A program made the position numbers and the translations under genes. DNA of 64,000 bases. Origin: JANQPA01 sp964628385. GTDB taxonomy: Bacteria > Bacteroidota > Bacteroidia > Chitinophagales > Saprospiraceae. The notes beneath the pieces are model-generated. The model saw only the letters and a program-made list of their open reading frames with translations. It ran no database searches and was not told the origin of the DNA. Positions 8,735 through 18,310 of this stretch are shown one piece after another (position 1 is the stretch's first letter; each line of letters starts with the position of its first letter). The DNA lies in NCBI GenBank assembly GCA_964628385.1, contig CAZVOD010000015.1, positions 1 through 64,000 on the forward strand, in the 5' to 3' direction.

Positions 8735-10180
8735 ATGCAACACTTAATTTCTAACTCATTTTCCAAAACCTTCATGGTACTGGCAGTAGTTGCTGCCCTA
8801 TTGACTTCAGGATGTACCGAAACACCACAAGAAAAGAAGGCGAAGCCTGAAGTCACTACAGACAGAGGGTTACTCGATGAAGGAGGCTTTGCCAAACTCA
8901 CTGTTAACGAACCTTTTGAGCAGGTCAAGTCCGAGTATGAGACTTACGTTATTGCCGAACCGGCGAGTGCCAGCCAGATCAAATTTAGTACTGGAGCTAC
9001 GGCAAAGGTGCCGGCTATGGCTTTTGTTGATGCCGATGGGTTGCCCGTCAAAGAAGAGGTAGTTATTCGCTACCGGGAATTCCATGATGCTGCCGATATT
9101 ATTACCTCGGGAATTCCCATGAATCTGATCAATGAACAAGGACAAGAAGAATGGTTTCAGACTGCCGGCATGTTTGAGATAAGAGGGTTTAGGGACAACG
9201 AGGAGGTGTTCCTTGCAAATGGTAAAACCATTGACATTAGTATGCTTTCACAGACGTCTGGAGACTACGATACTTGGTTTTTTGATGAAAAACAAGGTAA
9301 CTGGACCAAAACAGGCCGCAGCGAAAATCCAGAACTGACCAGGGCTATCCCATCACCACTACTGGAAAGAAAAATAGAAGCATTAGAGGCTGCTACAGCT
9401 CAGGCACCAGTCAAATATTTTGGTGAAGAAGAAAACAATCTGGTTTTTAATGACTTAGATTTATCTGCTTGTCCGGGGCTAGAGGATAGAAAGTCAATAG
9501 TACTCAACTATGCCGGTACGGATGAAAATAAAGCTCCCAAAAACAATAAGTGGATTGCTGATAAAGGCATCTGGATCAAAAAAGAATTGGTACCAGCTTC
9601 CGAAAAAGATATTTATACGTTGACCTTAATGGGGGAAAAGTTTTATTCTATTCCGGTGCGCCTCGGACTTCAGGGCCAGGATCTGGAAGCAGCAAAAGCC
9701 AGATATAAAAGGGCAATGGCCGATTATAACAACAAGATGAAAGAATTGATGGATGCCAATGCAAGAAGAGAAAGGCAGGAAGCTTTCTTGCGTACCATGA
9801 AGATTGCTAACATAGGAATTCACAACTATGATCTGTTGATGAAAAGAGAAACGGCTGTACCTCTGGTGGCAGATTTCAATATTCCCGGCTATAATGAAAT
9901 AAAAAAAGAGGTGACAGTTTACATGATTACGCTCAATGGTACGGCGGTTATCAAACTGCCCCGCTATTCTTGGGACAAGTTTCGTTTTGACCCCAACGAA
10001 GAAAATACCATCGTGACAGTCTTACCCGGTGACCGGATCGGCCTATTCACAAAGGAAGACTTTGAGGCACAAGAGCGTGAAATGATTGCGTCTAGGGGAG
10101 AGGATTATACATTTAACATGACTATTCAGGAGGGAGTGATAAAGAGTGAAGAGGATTTACGTGGCCTGTTAGATATGTAG
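8735..10180 (+). CDS. Conserved Bacteroidota lipoprotein of unknown function
   Basis: A 481-residue lipoprotein. The signal ends in the lipobox LTSGC, so Cys27 is the likely lipidated residue. The first part of the mature protein (about residues 45-170) has a beta-rich pattern recalled from an uncharacterised Bacteroidota family: a segment like AKVPAMAFVDADGLPV followed by VVIRYREFHDAADIITSGIPM and AGMFEIRGF. The centre (about 315-360) is a charged predicted helix, and the C-terminus returns to beta-rich sequence. No catalytic motif is seen. A hairpin and 101 bp separate it from the WG-repeat gene in the same direction. Function unknown; likely an envelope surface or periplasmic protein. Confidence 0.8.
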   Translation: MQHLISNSFSKTFMVLAVVAALLTSGCTETPQEKKAKPEVTTDRGLLDEGGFAKLTVNEPFEQVKSEYETYVIAEPASASQIKFSTGATAKVPAMAFVDADGLPVKEEVVIRYREFHDAADIITSGIPMNLINEQGQEEWFQTAGMFEIRGFRDNEEVFLANGKTIDISMLSQTSGDYDTWFFDEKQGNWTKTGRSENPELTRAIPSPLLERKIEALEAATAQAPVKYFGEEENNLVFNDLDLSACPGLEDRKSIVLNYAGTDENKAPKNNKWIADKGIWIKKELVPASEKDIYTLTLMGEKFYSIPVRLGLQGQDLEAAKARYKRAMADYNNKMKELMDANARRERQEAFLRTMKIANIGIHNYDLLMKRETAVPLVADFNIPGYNEIKKEVTVYMITLNGTAVIKLPRYSWDKFRFDPNEENTIVTVLPGDRIGLFTKEDFEAQEREMIASRGEDYTFNMTIQEGVIKSEEDLRGLLDM

Positions 10181-10196
10181 TAAGGTAGCCTGAAAA

Positions 10197-10237
10197 ATGA
10201 AGGGCAGCGACATTTGAGTTGTTTTGCTGCCCTTCAT
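10197..10237 (+). terminator. Terminator-like hairpin
   Basis: Twelve-base arms ATGAAGGGCAGC (10197-10208) and GCTGCCCTTCAT (10226-10237) flank a 17-base loop just after the lipoprotein stop. No long T-run follows, so termination may be partial or the hairpin may serve mRNA stability. Confidence 0.6.
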
Positions 10238-10281
10238 CCCATCTCAGTTAATTCATAATTATCAAAAAACTTCCCCGTCCA

Positions 10282-13200
10282 ATGCAAATAAAGTTTTTAT
10301 TGCTTCTGTGTTTTAACACGGCCTGCATTTTTTTTACAGTTCGATTGCATAGTCAGTCAACAGAAGGTGTGGTTATAGACGTGTATCCCATACGAGTTAA
10401 TCACAAATCGGGTTTTGTCAGGTTTTTTGAGGGCAGAATTCTAGAAATTACTCACCCCCGGTACGATTATATTGGAGATGAGTTTCTGCCCTGGAATGAT
10501 GTCAACACTACCGAACGCTCTTCCCTGAAATTGTTTGAACTCAACACAAGGGTAGGGGTACTCGATGCGAGTTTGAAAGAGATCATTCCCAATGATTACA
10601 AGAGTATCCGGCCCATGAACCCTAACTTTTTTGCGGTAGAGCGGGATTCCCTGTATCAGTTGATGGATACCGGGGAAAACATTTTTTTTGATGGAGATCG
10701 TTACGAAGATATCTGGTGGGTAGCTGTCTGTGATCAGGAAAAAAACGGCTATTTTTTTATCAAAAAAAACGGGCTGTGGGGTCTGCGCCGCAATAATAGC
10801 CCGGAATTGATCGCACCTCAGTATGCCGCTATTGAAAAAGCCAGCAAAAGTGGTTTTTATAAGGTAAAGAAAGATAAAAGTGAAAAGAAATGGTGGCTGA
10901 TCGATTCCACCAACCAAAAGGTATTAAACAAACCCTATCATGAAATAATAATGATGTCGGAAAATTTGGTAGCCGTTTTTACGGACGACAAGCTCTGGCG
11001 ACTGTACAGCCGAGAGAAAAAAGCAGGCTATCCGATTGAAGAATCTGAGCTGGGAATACAGCAATTTGAAGTCATTGAGAAGCTCAACGAGCGGCTTTTT
11101 GTAGCTATTCCATTGTTGAGCAGGTCCAGTGCCGCTCGAAATAAAAAAATACAACTTTGGAATATCACCCTACAAGATACAATCAGAAGTTCATTCTTGA
11201 AATCACAACGGGAGGCAAATGGGTTCAATGATCGACTCAACAGGCCCAATTTTGAATTCAACCCCCGGTATGAACCACTAGATGATGCTTATGTGAAATT
11301 TGTCAACACAAGTAGAAGTGGAGTTGATAAATATTCTATGATAGATACCCTGGGGAAAAATCCAGCGGACACTTCTTTCTATGCTATTCTGTCTTCCAAT
11401 ATTCAGGGCACTTACATAGTGGTTTTGGAACGCAATGCTCAATTCTTTTCTCCTGGATCAGGCTATTCGCTAGGGGACGAAAACTTCGGTAGGATAATGC
11501 CTTTTGAAGGGCGACTGGCTTTGGCGCGAGCCGAAGATTATTATACGGTATTGGGTCATTGTGATAGTGGACAGGTCGTGCAATTGGGGAGTTTTTTTCC
11601 GGAGGACAGCATTAACATCCTGGACGATGGTTATGTGCAGGTCAAGTTTGAGGGGAATATTATCAACTACCAACTCAATACGGATAGCTGTCGGTTTGAG
11701 GAAAAAGAGATTGTTTCGAATGGTATATTGATAGATGGTGATGTTTCGGCTATTACCCGAGAGGCAGTAGGAATAAGACGGGAGAAACTGAATAAAGATT
11801 TTAGTACTGCACCGGCCGGGAATTATCTCGGCATTTATCGTGGCGGAGATACTTTTGCTCTATTAAAACGTAAATTACCTGACGCAGAAAGCGATCAACC
11901 CATTTCGGTGGGGGTTTTACCTCTGGATTTCCTCAAGCATTTTCCCATAAGTATTTTACCCAATTTCATTCTTGCTTATCACGAAAAGGAGGCAGTCACT
12001 CATTCATTATTCACAAAGCAAAATTTCAACGGTGCTGTCAATCTAATCCGCTTATATCATATGGAGCGGAAAGAGTATTTGCCAAAAATAGATATGATCG
12101 GGCTACGCGATTTTGACCATCGCTGTAGGCTTACTAGTTATTTGAGGCCAGATGGTACCATGGGGCTACTGGATCGGAATGGGCAACCTGTGATAAAAGA
12201 AGGAAAAGAAGTTAGCTATGCTTACATTGGGCCGTTCGTAGCCGGAAGGGCACGGGTCGCTCTTAATGGGTTTCTGGTTTTTAACAAAAACCAAAAGTGG
12301 GATCTGCCGGGTGATTTCTCGGTGGGTTCTCGACGGAGTTTTTTGAAAGAATTTAATATAAAAAGTGGGGCCAAGTTATCCAAATATACGGATTACGGGA
12401 TGTTTGTAGTGGATGAAAAAGCAGTGCGTTGGGGATATATTGACGAAAGCGGTAACTTCTTGTTTGAGGTAGAAGCGGAGCATGTAAAGGACTATCTCGA
12501 GGATAGTGTTGCCATTATTCTCAAGCAAAATGGTAAAAAGGTCTGGAATCGATCGGATTTTGGATTGATCAACTACGAAGGGAAAAAGGTGATTGATCCG
12601 ATTTTTAGCAAACTGGCCATTTATAAGCCATATGTTAAAGTCAGTGTAGACAGCACGCCTACCATTTATTTTACTAAAAAAGGGCATCAGATTTTTATGA
12701 ACCGTACCCGCATGCGGCCCTTTTCGGAAGGCCTTTCTCAATTTAAAAACCAAAAAGGTCTATGGGGATATGTGGATACGCTGGGAAATGTTGTGGTAGA
12801 ACCTCAGTTTAAGATAGCCAGACCTTTCTCGGAGGGATTGGCCATGGTAGTAGACAGCACAGATTTATGTTCATTTATTGATAAAAAGGGAGAGATCGTC
12901 TTTACGACGCATCTGACTGGCAGGCAGTGGAGAGCTCTTGGTGATTTTAGGCAGGGTAGGTGTTGGTTTAAAGAAAAAAAAGGCCGACGTTGGGGCTGTT
13001 ATGATAGGAAGGGGGAAGTCGCTATTGCGCCGGCGTTCTATACCGTTCCGAATAAAAATAGCCGGATTGATTCTTTTTGCCTGCAGCGCATGGATTTCAA
13101 AGGCGGGGTCGCCCCGGTAGTCGTAAATGGCCTAGAGCAAGACCGAAAAGTGGGGATTATTGACACCACTGGGGCCTACATTTTAGAGCCTTGTGAAGAC

Positions 13201-14085
13201 ATTTTTGAGATTAATCCTTTTAATGCATACGGAATGGCCTCGTTTAGGAGGGAGCAGGAAGGGCTCTTGGGATTGATTCACAAAACGGGAAAGGTTATCA
13301 AAGAACCCGCTTATTTGGCCCTGGAGGCTTTCAGGAATGGTTTTGCCAGGGTAAAAGGTAGGAACAACCTTTGGGGAATGATTGATAGCCGGGGGCAGGA
13401 AGTCTTAGCTCCGGCTCGTAAAGAAATAGGTGTCTACAGCAATGGGTTGATTCCGGTACGTAATGATGGTCAGGAGGGCTGGTTTTTTGTGGATACTGCC
13501 GATCAGGTGAAGCTGCCAGGCCCTTACTTTAAAGTTGGTCCCTTTGAAAATGGCATAACCATGGTCTCTAGCCGCAGCGGTGAAAATGTGGTCATTGACA
13601 CTAGCGGCGATACGTTGTCAATAGGAAGAGGTATACCTCAATTTCTATCCAATGGTTTGATTGGTATGAAAGATACGACGCTAAAAACGACCCGGTATTT
13701 CTATGCTGATGCTAATGGACGCAATGTATTTGCCAGATATTTCAGAGAAATTTCGCCTTATCAAAAAGGAATAGCATCCGTAAAGAAAATCTCTGACTTT
13801 GGTTGGGAAAATGAAAAATTGGGGGCCATCAATATCCGTGGTGTGATGGTTGTTCCTCCCAAATTTGGGCATATTCACATACAGGCCGATGGTAATGCCA
13901 TTATTAATCCACAGCGATTTCATGGGTTGATGTCTTACGACGGCCAGGAATTGCTTCCTCCCATTTTTGACAATATTACCGAATTTAAGGAGCTCAACCT
14001 TTTCAGGGTAGAGCAAGGTGAAAGAATTGGTTATGTCAGAATTAAAGATGGTCAGGCTAATTGGGTCTGGGATTTACAGTATTGA
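10282..14085 (+). CDS. Giant exported WG-repeat protein
   Basis: A 1267-residue protein with an N-terminal signal peptide (about residues 1-24) and many WG (KWG-type) beta repeats. Clear units include GLWGLRRNNSPELIAPQY near residue 170, RWGYIDESGNFLFEVE near 713, GLWGYVDTLGNVVVEPQF near 827, RWGCYDRKGEVAIAPAF near 903, and later LGLIHKTGKVIKEPAY and LWGMIDSRGQEVLAP. Repeats are dense in the second half; the first 600 residues are divergent. WG repeats are thought to make a solenoid or propeller-like binding surface; no enzyme motif is seen. Its last codons overlap a truncated TPR-CHAT fragment on the other strand. Role unknown. Confidence 0.85.
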   Translation: MQIKFLLLLCFNTACIFFTVRLHSQSTEGVVIDVYPIRVNHKSGFVRFFEGRILEITHPRYDYIGDEFLPWNDVNTTERSSLKLFELNTRVGVLDASLKEIIPNDYKSIRPMNPNFFAVERDSLYQLMDTGENIFFDGDRYEDIWWVAVCDQEKNGYFFIKKNGLWGLRRNNSPELIAPQYAAIEKASKSGFYKVKKDKSEKKWWLIDSTNQKVLNKPYHEIIMMSENLVAVFTDDKLWRLYSREKKAGYPIEESELGIQQFEVIEKLNERLFVAIPLLSRSSAARNKKIQLWNITLQDTIRSSFLKSQREANGFNDRLNRPNFEFNPRYEPLDDAYVKFVNTSRSGVDKYSMIDTLGKNPADTSFYAILSSNIQGTYIVVLERNAQFFSPGSGYSLGDENFGRIMPFEGRLALARAEDYYTVLGHCDSGQVVQLGSFFPEDSINILDDGYVQVKFEGNIINYQLNTDSCRFEEKEIVSNGILIDGDVSAITREAVGIRREKLNKDFSTAPAGNYLGIYRGGDTFALLKRKLPDAESDQPISVGVLPLDFLKHFPISILPNFILAYHEKEAVTHSLFTKQNFNGAVNLIRLYHMERKEYLPKIDMIGLRDFDHRCRLTSYLRPDGTMGLLDRNGQPVIKEGKEVSYAYIGPFVAGRARVALNGFLVFNKNQKWDLPGDFSVGSRRSFLKEFNIKSGAKLSKYTDYGMFVVDEKAVRWGYIDESGNFLFEVEAEHVKDYLEDSVAIILKQNGKKVWNRSDFGLINYEGKKVIDPIFSKLAIYKPYVKVSVDSTPTIYFTKKGHQIFMNRTRMRPFSEGLSQFKNQKGLWGYVDTLGNVVVEPQFKIARPFSEGLAMVVDSTDLCSFIDKKGEIVFTTHLTGRQWRALGDFRQGRCWFKEKKGRRWGCYDRKGEVAIAPAFYTVPNKNSRIDSFCLQRMDFKGGVAPVVVNGLEQDRKVGIIDTTGAYILEPCEDIFEINPFNAYGMASFRREQEGLLGLIHKTGKVIKEPAYLALEAFRNGFARVKGRNNLWGMIDSRGQEVLAPARKEIGVYSNGLIPVRNDGQEGWFFVDTADQVKLPGPYFKVGPFENGITMVSSRSGENVVIDTSGDTLSIGRGIPQFLSNGLIGMKDTTLKTTRYFYADANGRNVFARYFREISPYQKGIASVKKISDFGWENEKLGAINIRGVMVVPPKFGHIHIQADGNAIINPQRFHGLMSYDGQELLPPIFDNITEFKELNLFRVEQGERIGYVRIKDGQANWVWDLQY

Positions 14086-14928
14086 TGGTTTTTTGAGCAA
14101 AAAAAAAACTAAAAATGACTGATACTCCTGATTGGTGGCATAAAAGGTATTTTGCAGGGAATCAGTCCTGATCTGGTCTTGGGGGTTTCTCGCTTCCAGT
14201 AATTGAGAACGCAGATGCGAAAGAGATATCCGTAGTCTGTATTCTTTTTTTCTCAGCGAATCAGGCAAATCAGCAAACTGGAGTGCCAACTCGTCATTTA
14301 CGGCCTGGGCAAGGTTTTGGGCTCTATTGCTTTCTGAATAGTAAAAACAACTTCTAGCGTATTGCTCTTCTCCCGTAATTTCGAATAAGCGGTAAGCAAT
14401 ACGGGTGGCTTGCTGATAAAATAGTGATAAAGCTTCACTATGCTGGATCCTATCTTCGAGGTTGGTATAGAATTTATTGACTTCTTTCAGTAAGGGCTCA
14501 CTTTCTTTGAAGATGTTGTAAGCTTTGAGCAGGTGTTCTTCTTTTTTATCCTGTTCAAAAAGGTCAACGTAAAGCATAACTTTTTCAGACAACAACTTGA
14601 AATGGATATTGGGCTGTATAATATCATTGCCTTCCGCTGGCCTGCCCAAAGCTGCATTTACGGTATTAGCCTCAATGCCTTTTTTCACTACCTGAAAAGC
14701 TTCATCAAATTTTCCCATGCGTCGTAGAGATTTAGCAAATGGGAAATAAATTTCTGACATCAAGGCATTGTCTTCGCCCATTAATAAACGCAGGAGCTCC
14801 GCGGATTGCCTGAAATTCTTTTCTGCCGCTTTGTAGTTATTTTGGTTGAGCTCCAGTATCCCCACATTATAGTAGTAAATGTACATGATCGGGATAGAGT
14901 TAGGATCGCCTCCAAAAATGGATTGTAA
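14074..14928 (-). pseudogene. Truncated TPR-CHAT protein remnant
   Basis: The sequence reads as the interior of a Bacteroidota TPR-CHAT protein: TPR units (YYYNVGILELNQNNYKAAEK, LRRMGKFDEAFQVVKKGIEA), then the helical connector that normally precedes the CHAT protease-like domain (SLFYQQATRIAYRLFEITG, CFYYSESNRAQNLAQAVND, LPDSLRKKEYRLRISLSHL, SLQNTFYATNQEYQSFL). Both ends are missing: there is no signal peptide or early TPRs, and translation stops just where CHAT should begin, at an A/T homopolymer (14100-14109) next to the WG gene end. The open frame continues upstream of the first ATG (14886) through FGGDPNSIPIM, so this ATG is not the original start. A decayed gene is the best reading. Confidence 0.75.
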
Positions 14929-15067
14929 AAGCGTCCTGGCCTTGATTAAGGAGAGAAAAAGGGAACTGGCCCTACAGCAATTGGAAAAAATTATCCAAAA
15001 TAATCAGTGGAAAGCCAACCAGGCCAAACAACTTTCAGAAAAATTGCTTTATCTTGCAGTAAATTAA
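14918..15067 (+). pseudogene. Gene fragment head-to-head with the CHAT remnant
   Basis: From the ATG at 14918 a 49-residue frame runs to a TAA and is followed 21 bp later by a terminator hairpin. The product is strongly helical and charged (VLALIKERKRELALQQLEKI, then KANQAKQLSEKLLYLAVN), like the C-terminal end of a larger repeat protein. The first codons overlap antisense sequence that still reads as the TPR-CHAT fragment, so a rearrangement joint probably lies near 14915-14930. It might instead be a very small intact gene. No family recognised. Confidence 0.4.
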
Positions 15068-15088
15068 CAATCTAAAATTTCGAGCAAA

Positions 15089-15120
15089 GAAGGGTATTCA
15101 CTCGTTGATTACCCTTCTTT
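15089..15120 (+). terminator. Rho-independent terminator
   Basis: Arms GAAGGGTA (15089-15096) and TACCCTTC (15110-15117) followed by TTTCGTTT. It ends the small plus-strand fragment. The rest of 15068-15412 holds no gene that I can see. Confidence 0.65.
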
Positions 15121-15358
15121 CGTTTATCAACTTACATTTTAGCGGTTTAATACCCTTCAAATTGAAAATGGTGAAAATAAAGATTGTGAATTGCCGTTAC
15201 GTGTTTTGTAGGCATTAAGATGAGGTGAAAATTAGTTCTCTTTTACCACTATTTCTACTCCTTCAAAATAAAGCTAGTAATTCCGATTAAATTGAGCTAT
15301 GTAGACAAATGTATGATTTGAGATAGTCTTCTTAGGAGTAAGTCTGAATAAGTCTAAA

Positions 15359-15381
15359 GTAGCCCGAAATTATCGGGCTAC
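15359..15381 (-). terminator. Hairpin downstream of the DUF3109 gene
   Basis: Nine-base perfect arms GTAGCCCGA (15359-15367) and TCGGGCTAC (15373-15381) with a five-base loop lie 32 bp past the stop of the DUF3109 gene. It is symmetric and could act on either strand; there is no strong T-run. Confidence 0.5.
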
Positions 15382-15412
15382 CAAACCAACTTCAAAGAGG
15401 GGGATATGCTGT

Positions 15413-16063
15413 TTATTTTTCAGAAGACTGGTTGACGAATTCGGCCGTGGCAGCCAGTTCTTCATAAAAAGCTTCTCCGTACTTACGAATAATCGCTTCT
15501 TTAGCGAATTCATAAACTTTCACTTTTTCCTTTTTTCCCTTTTGGCAGGCAGCACTACAGATATCCCAGCGATCATAAACGAGTTGATCAAATCCTTGCT
15601 GATGGTTTTCGTTGATCCTGATAGGATACAAATGGCAGGATACCGGTTTTTTGAAGTCAATAATGCCATCTCTGTGGGCCCATTCAATGCCGCATCTTGC
15701 AATACCCAGCTCATCGTAAGTCATATAGGCGCAAGCCCCGCCATTGACCAATGGCGTTCCGTATTCTTTATTTTCCTTGTAGTATACAAATAATCCTTCC
15801 TGTTCTATGGCCGCTTTACCTTCCTGGGTAAGGTAGGGTTTGACTTTGTCATAGATAGCCTCCAGCGTGTGTAATTCTGCAGGCTCTAGTGGTGCTCCAA
15901 AATCTCCTTCCCAGCAGCAGGCGCCTTTGCAGGCTGACAGATTGCACTTGAATTCCTCTTTTACAATGTCCTCCTGGACCAATTTTCCCTGAACAACTAG
16001 CATTAGTGGTGTTGAGTTTTTTTTAAAACGGTTAAAAATTTTTGCTAAAATATTGATTATCAT
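15413..16063 (-). CDS. DUF3109 family protein
   Basis: A member of the DUF3109 family, marked by a cysteine cluster in CNLSACKGACCWEGDFGAPL near residues 39-58 and further cysteines in GGACAYM, ARCGIEW, VSCHLYPIRI and DICSAACQKGKK. The conserved cysteines resemble those of metal or iron-sulfur binding YkgJ-type proteins, but biochemical function is unknown. Two starts are possible: 16063 (216 residues) or the Met at 16003 (196 residues), the latter being closer to the usual N-terminus where the protein opens with MLVVQGKLV. The gene stands alone, divergent from a small exported protein gene. Confidence 0.85.
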   Translation of the reverse strand: MIINILAKIFNRFKKNSTPLMLVVQGKLVQEDIVKEEFKCNLSACKGACCWEGDFGAPLEPAELHTLEAIYDKVKPYLTQEGKAAIEQEGLFVYYKENKEYGTPLVNGGACAYMTYDELGIARCGIEWAHRDGIIDFKKPVSCHLYPIRINENHQQGFDQLVYDRWDICSAACQKGKKEKVKVYEFAKEAIIRKYGEAFYEELAATAEFVNQSSEK

Positions 16064-16325
16064 CTTTTAAAATTCAGAAAACAATCAGTCATCCTGCACA
16101 AGTTCAGAAATTAATATCAAAAATAAAATCCCCTTGAAATAAGTCTTTGGGTGTATGCCTACCTGAAATTCCGTCAATAGGCATATAATTGCATCGGGAG
16201 CTAAAAAACTGCCCCTTAAATTTGGTGTTTCAAAAGAGAATAGTATAATGTGCTGGCTTAAGCAAAACGCTTACTTTCCAAAATAGTCTTTTTATCATTC
16301 ACTAATATTTAATATTAAATTAGCG

Positions 16326-16739
16326 ATGAGATTAATTTGCTCTTTTTTATTGTTGATCACCCTCCCCGTTGTAGCGTGGGGCCAGAAAGAAGTTGTATCA
16401 GAAGTTGTTAAGCAAGCTGTCCAATCATTGGATCAGGTATACCAGTTAAATGCCGGGCAAAAGGCTAAAGTGACTGAGATCCAACAGGATATTCTAGGGC
16501 ACCTGGAAGAGATCAAACAACTAGAAACTCAGAATTACGATTTATATCTGGTTAAGCGAAGCACGATTAAAAACATGGGCAATACCCTGGTATTTCGCAT
16601 CCTTAATGCTGATCAGAAGAAGATTTACCAGCAGCTAGAACGAGAAAAGAAAGCAGCGACATCAAAGAAAAAAGCCGAGTTGAAGCGTCAGGGGGCTAGC
16701 ATGGAGGATATAGAAAGGGCGATTCTCAAAATGCAATAA
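16326..16739 (+). CDS. Small exported helical protein
   Basis: A 137-residue protein with a signal peptide (about residues 1-19, ending VAWGQ). The mature part is helical and charged; the LNAGQKAKVTEIQQDILGHLEEI segment near residues 41-63 and LNADQKKIYQQLEREKK near 97 recall the LTxxQ-type repeats of Spy/CpxP-like periplasmic chaperones, though the similarity is weak. It is 37 bp upstream of the citrate synthase gene and may share its transcript. Function unknown. Confidence 0.65.
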   Translation: MRLICSFLLLITLPVVAWGQKEVVSEVVKQAVQSLDQVYQLNAGQKAKVTEIQQDILGHLEEIKQLETQNYDLYLVKRSTIKNMGNTLVFRILNADQKKIYQQLEREKKAATSKKKAELKRQGASMEDIERAILKMQ

Positions 16740-16776
16740 AACGACAACCATAAATATAAAACAAAACGAAAATTTA

Positions 16777-18093
16777 ATGGACCCATTAAAACAAAAGTTT
16801 TATGATAAATCCTCAGCCCTGAGGGATGAGATCAAAGTATTATTAAAAGAACACGGATCGAAGACTATTGACCAGGTCTCTTTAAAGCAAATCTATGGTG
16901 GTGCACGTGGAATCAAGATGATGGTGTGGGAGCCTTCACAGTTAGACCCTATTGATGGTATTCGCTTTCGGGGGTATTCTATCCCTGAGTTGAGAGAAAA
17001 GTTGCCTACCGGCAATGAAGGAAAAGAACCACGCCCGGAGGGCTTATTCTGGCTTTTGTTAGTGGGAGAGATTCCTACAGCGGAGGAAGTGGACTGGTTG
17101 ACAGATCAATGGACGACCAGAAGTAATGTTCCTCCTCATGTATTCAGCGTGCTCGATGCGCTTCCTGCTGATACCCACCCGATGACGCAGTTTTCTGCAG
17201 CGGTGCTAGCTATGCAAACGGATAGTATTTTTGCCAGGAGGTACAGTGAGGGCATGCGAAAAACCGAGTACTGGGATGCCGCTTATGAAGATACTATGAA
17301 TCTGGTTGCTCGCCTGCCCAGGGTAGCGGCTTATATTTACAGGCGTACTTACCATGATGGTGATCATATTGCCCCTGATTTTTCCAAGGATTGGGCGGGT
17401 AATTTTGCCCATATGTTGGGTATTGATAATCCTGATTTCAGAAGCCTGATGCGTTTGTATCTTACCATCCATGCCGACCACGAGGGCGGTAATGCCTCGG
17501 CACATGCTACTCATTTGGTCGGTTCTACACTCAGTGATCCTTATTTGAGTTTTGCCGGAGGAATGAGTGCCCTGGCGGGACCATTACACGGCCTGGCCAA
17601 TCAGGAGGTTATCTCCTGGATCTTCAAAATGCTGGATGCGCTGGGAACAAGGACACCCTCCAAAGATCAGATTGCCAAATATGTTAACAGTACACTGGCT
17701 GCCGGAAAAGTTATTCCGGGATACGGACATGCCGTACTGCGCAGGCCGGACCCTCGCTTTGTAGCCCAAAAAGAATTTGCTGAAAAATACCTGGCAGATG
17801 ACGACATCGTGCAGGTAGTTTGGAAAATCTTTGATGTAGTACCTCCAATTTTGGAAGGTTTGGGGAAAGTGAAAAATCCATGGCCAAATGTAGATGCCCA
17901 TTCCGGTGCTTTGTTGGTGAAGTATGGCTTGAAAGAGTATAGTTTCTACACCGTTTTATTTGGAGTATCCAGAGCATTGGGCGTTTTATCGGCGCTCATT
18001 TGGTCAAGAGCCCTTGGTATGCCATTGGAGCGTCCCAAATCAATGACCACTAGTGCTGTAAAGGAAATGCTCAAAACTATGGCTGAGCAATAG
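16777..18093 (+). CDS. gltA: Citrate synthase, eukaryotic (mitochondrial-like) type
   Basis: A 438-residue citrate synthase that condenses acetyl-CoA and oxaloacetate in the TCA cycle. The catalytic regions are intact: His in MSALAGPLHGLAN (near residue 270), His in GYGHAVLRRPDPRF (near 318) and Asp in NVDAHSGALLVKYG (near 373). The N-terminal part (YGGARGIKMMVWEPSQLDPIDGIRFRGYSIPELREKLP) and the DPRFVAQKEFA segment look like mitochondrial citrate synthases rather than the common bacterial hexameric, NADH-sensitive form. It follows a small exported protein gene by 37 bp and is the last gene before gcvH. The symbol is the usual bacterial one, not a claim of orthology with E. coli GltA. Confidence 0.93.
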   Translation: MDPLKQKFYDKSSALRDEIKVLLKEHGSKTIDQVSLKQIYGGARGIKMMVWEPSQLDPIDGIRFRGYSIPELREKLPTGNEGKEPRPEGLFWLLLVGEIPTAEEVDWLTDQWTTRSNVPPHVFSVLDALPADTHPMTQFSAAVLAMQTDSIFARRYSEGMRKTEYWDAAYEDTMNLVARLPRVAAYIYRRTYHDGDHIAPDFSKDWAGNFAHMLGIDNPDFRSLMRLYLTIHADHEGGNASAHATHLVGSTLSDPYLSFAGGMSALAGPLHGLANQEVISWIFKMLDALGTRTPSKDQIAKYVNSTLAAGKVIPGYGHAVLRRPDPRFVAQKEFAEKYLADDDIVQVVWKIFDVVPPILEGLGKVKNPWPNVDAHSGALLVKYGLKEYSFYTVLFGVSRALGVLSALIWSRALGMPLERPKSMTTSAVKEMLKTMAEQ

Positions 18094-18310
18094 AGTAGTA
18101 AACCTGCCTGCTGGGAATCAGAAGTTTTAAAAAACAGTTGCGTAGAAATAAGTAAAATTACCTTATACGCAGCTAATGCTTCATTTTGACCTTATAAATA
18201 CAGCAGTTTTTTTTAAAGATTTATAAAATCGATTAATTTTAGGGGCACTTTTGAAAATCGGACATTGCATAAACTTTGCTTCCGAGTAACATTGAAAATT
18301 AAAAATAAAT

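Noticed and set aside
8572..8928. 118-codon minus-strand frame across the lipoprotein start
   Set aside because: Overlaps the lipoprotein signal sequence; composition unlike a real gene.
10441..10917. 158-codon minus-strand frame opposite the WG-repeat gene
   Set aside because: Antisense to a clear signal-peptide and repeat protein, with no coding character of its own.
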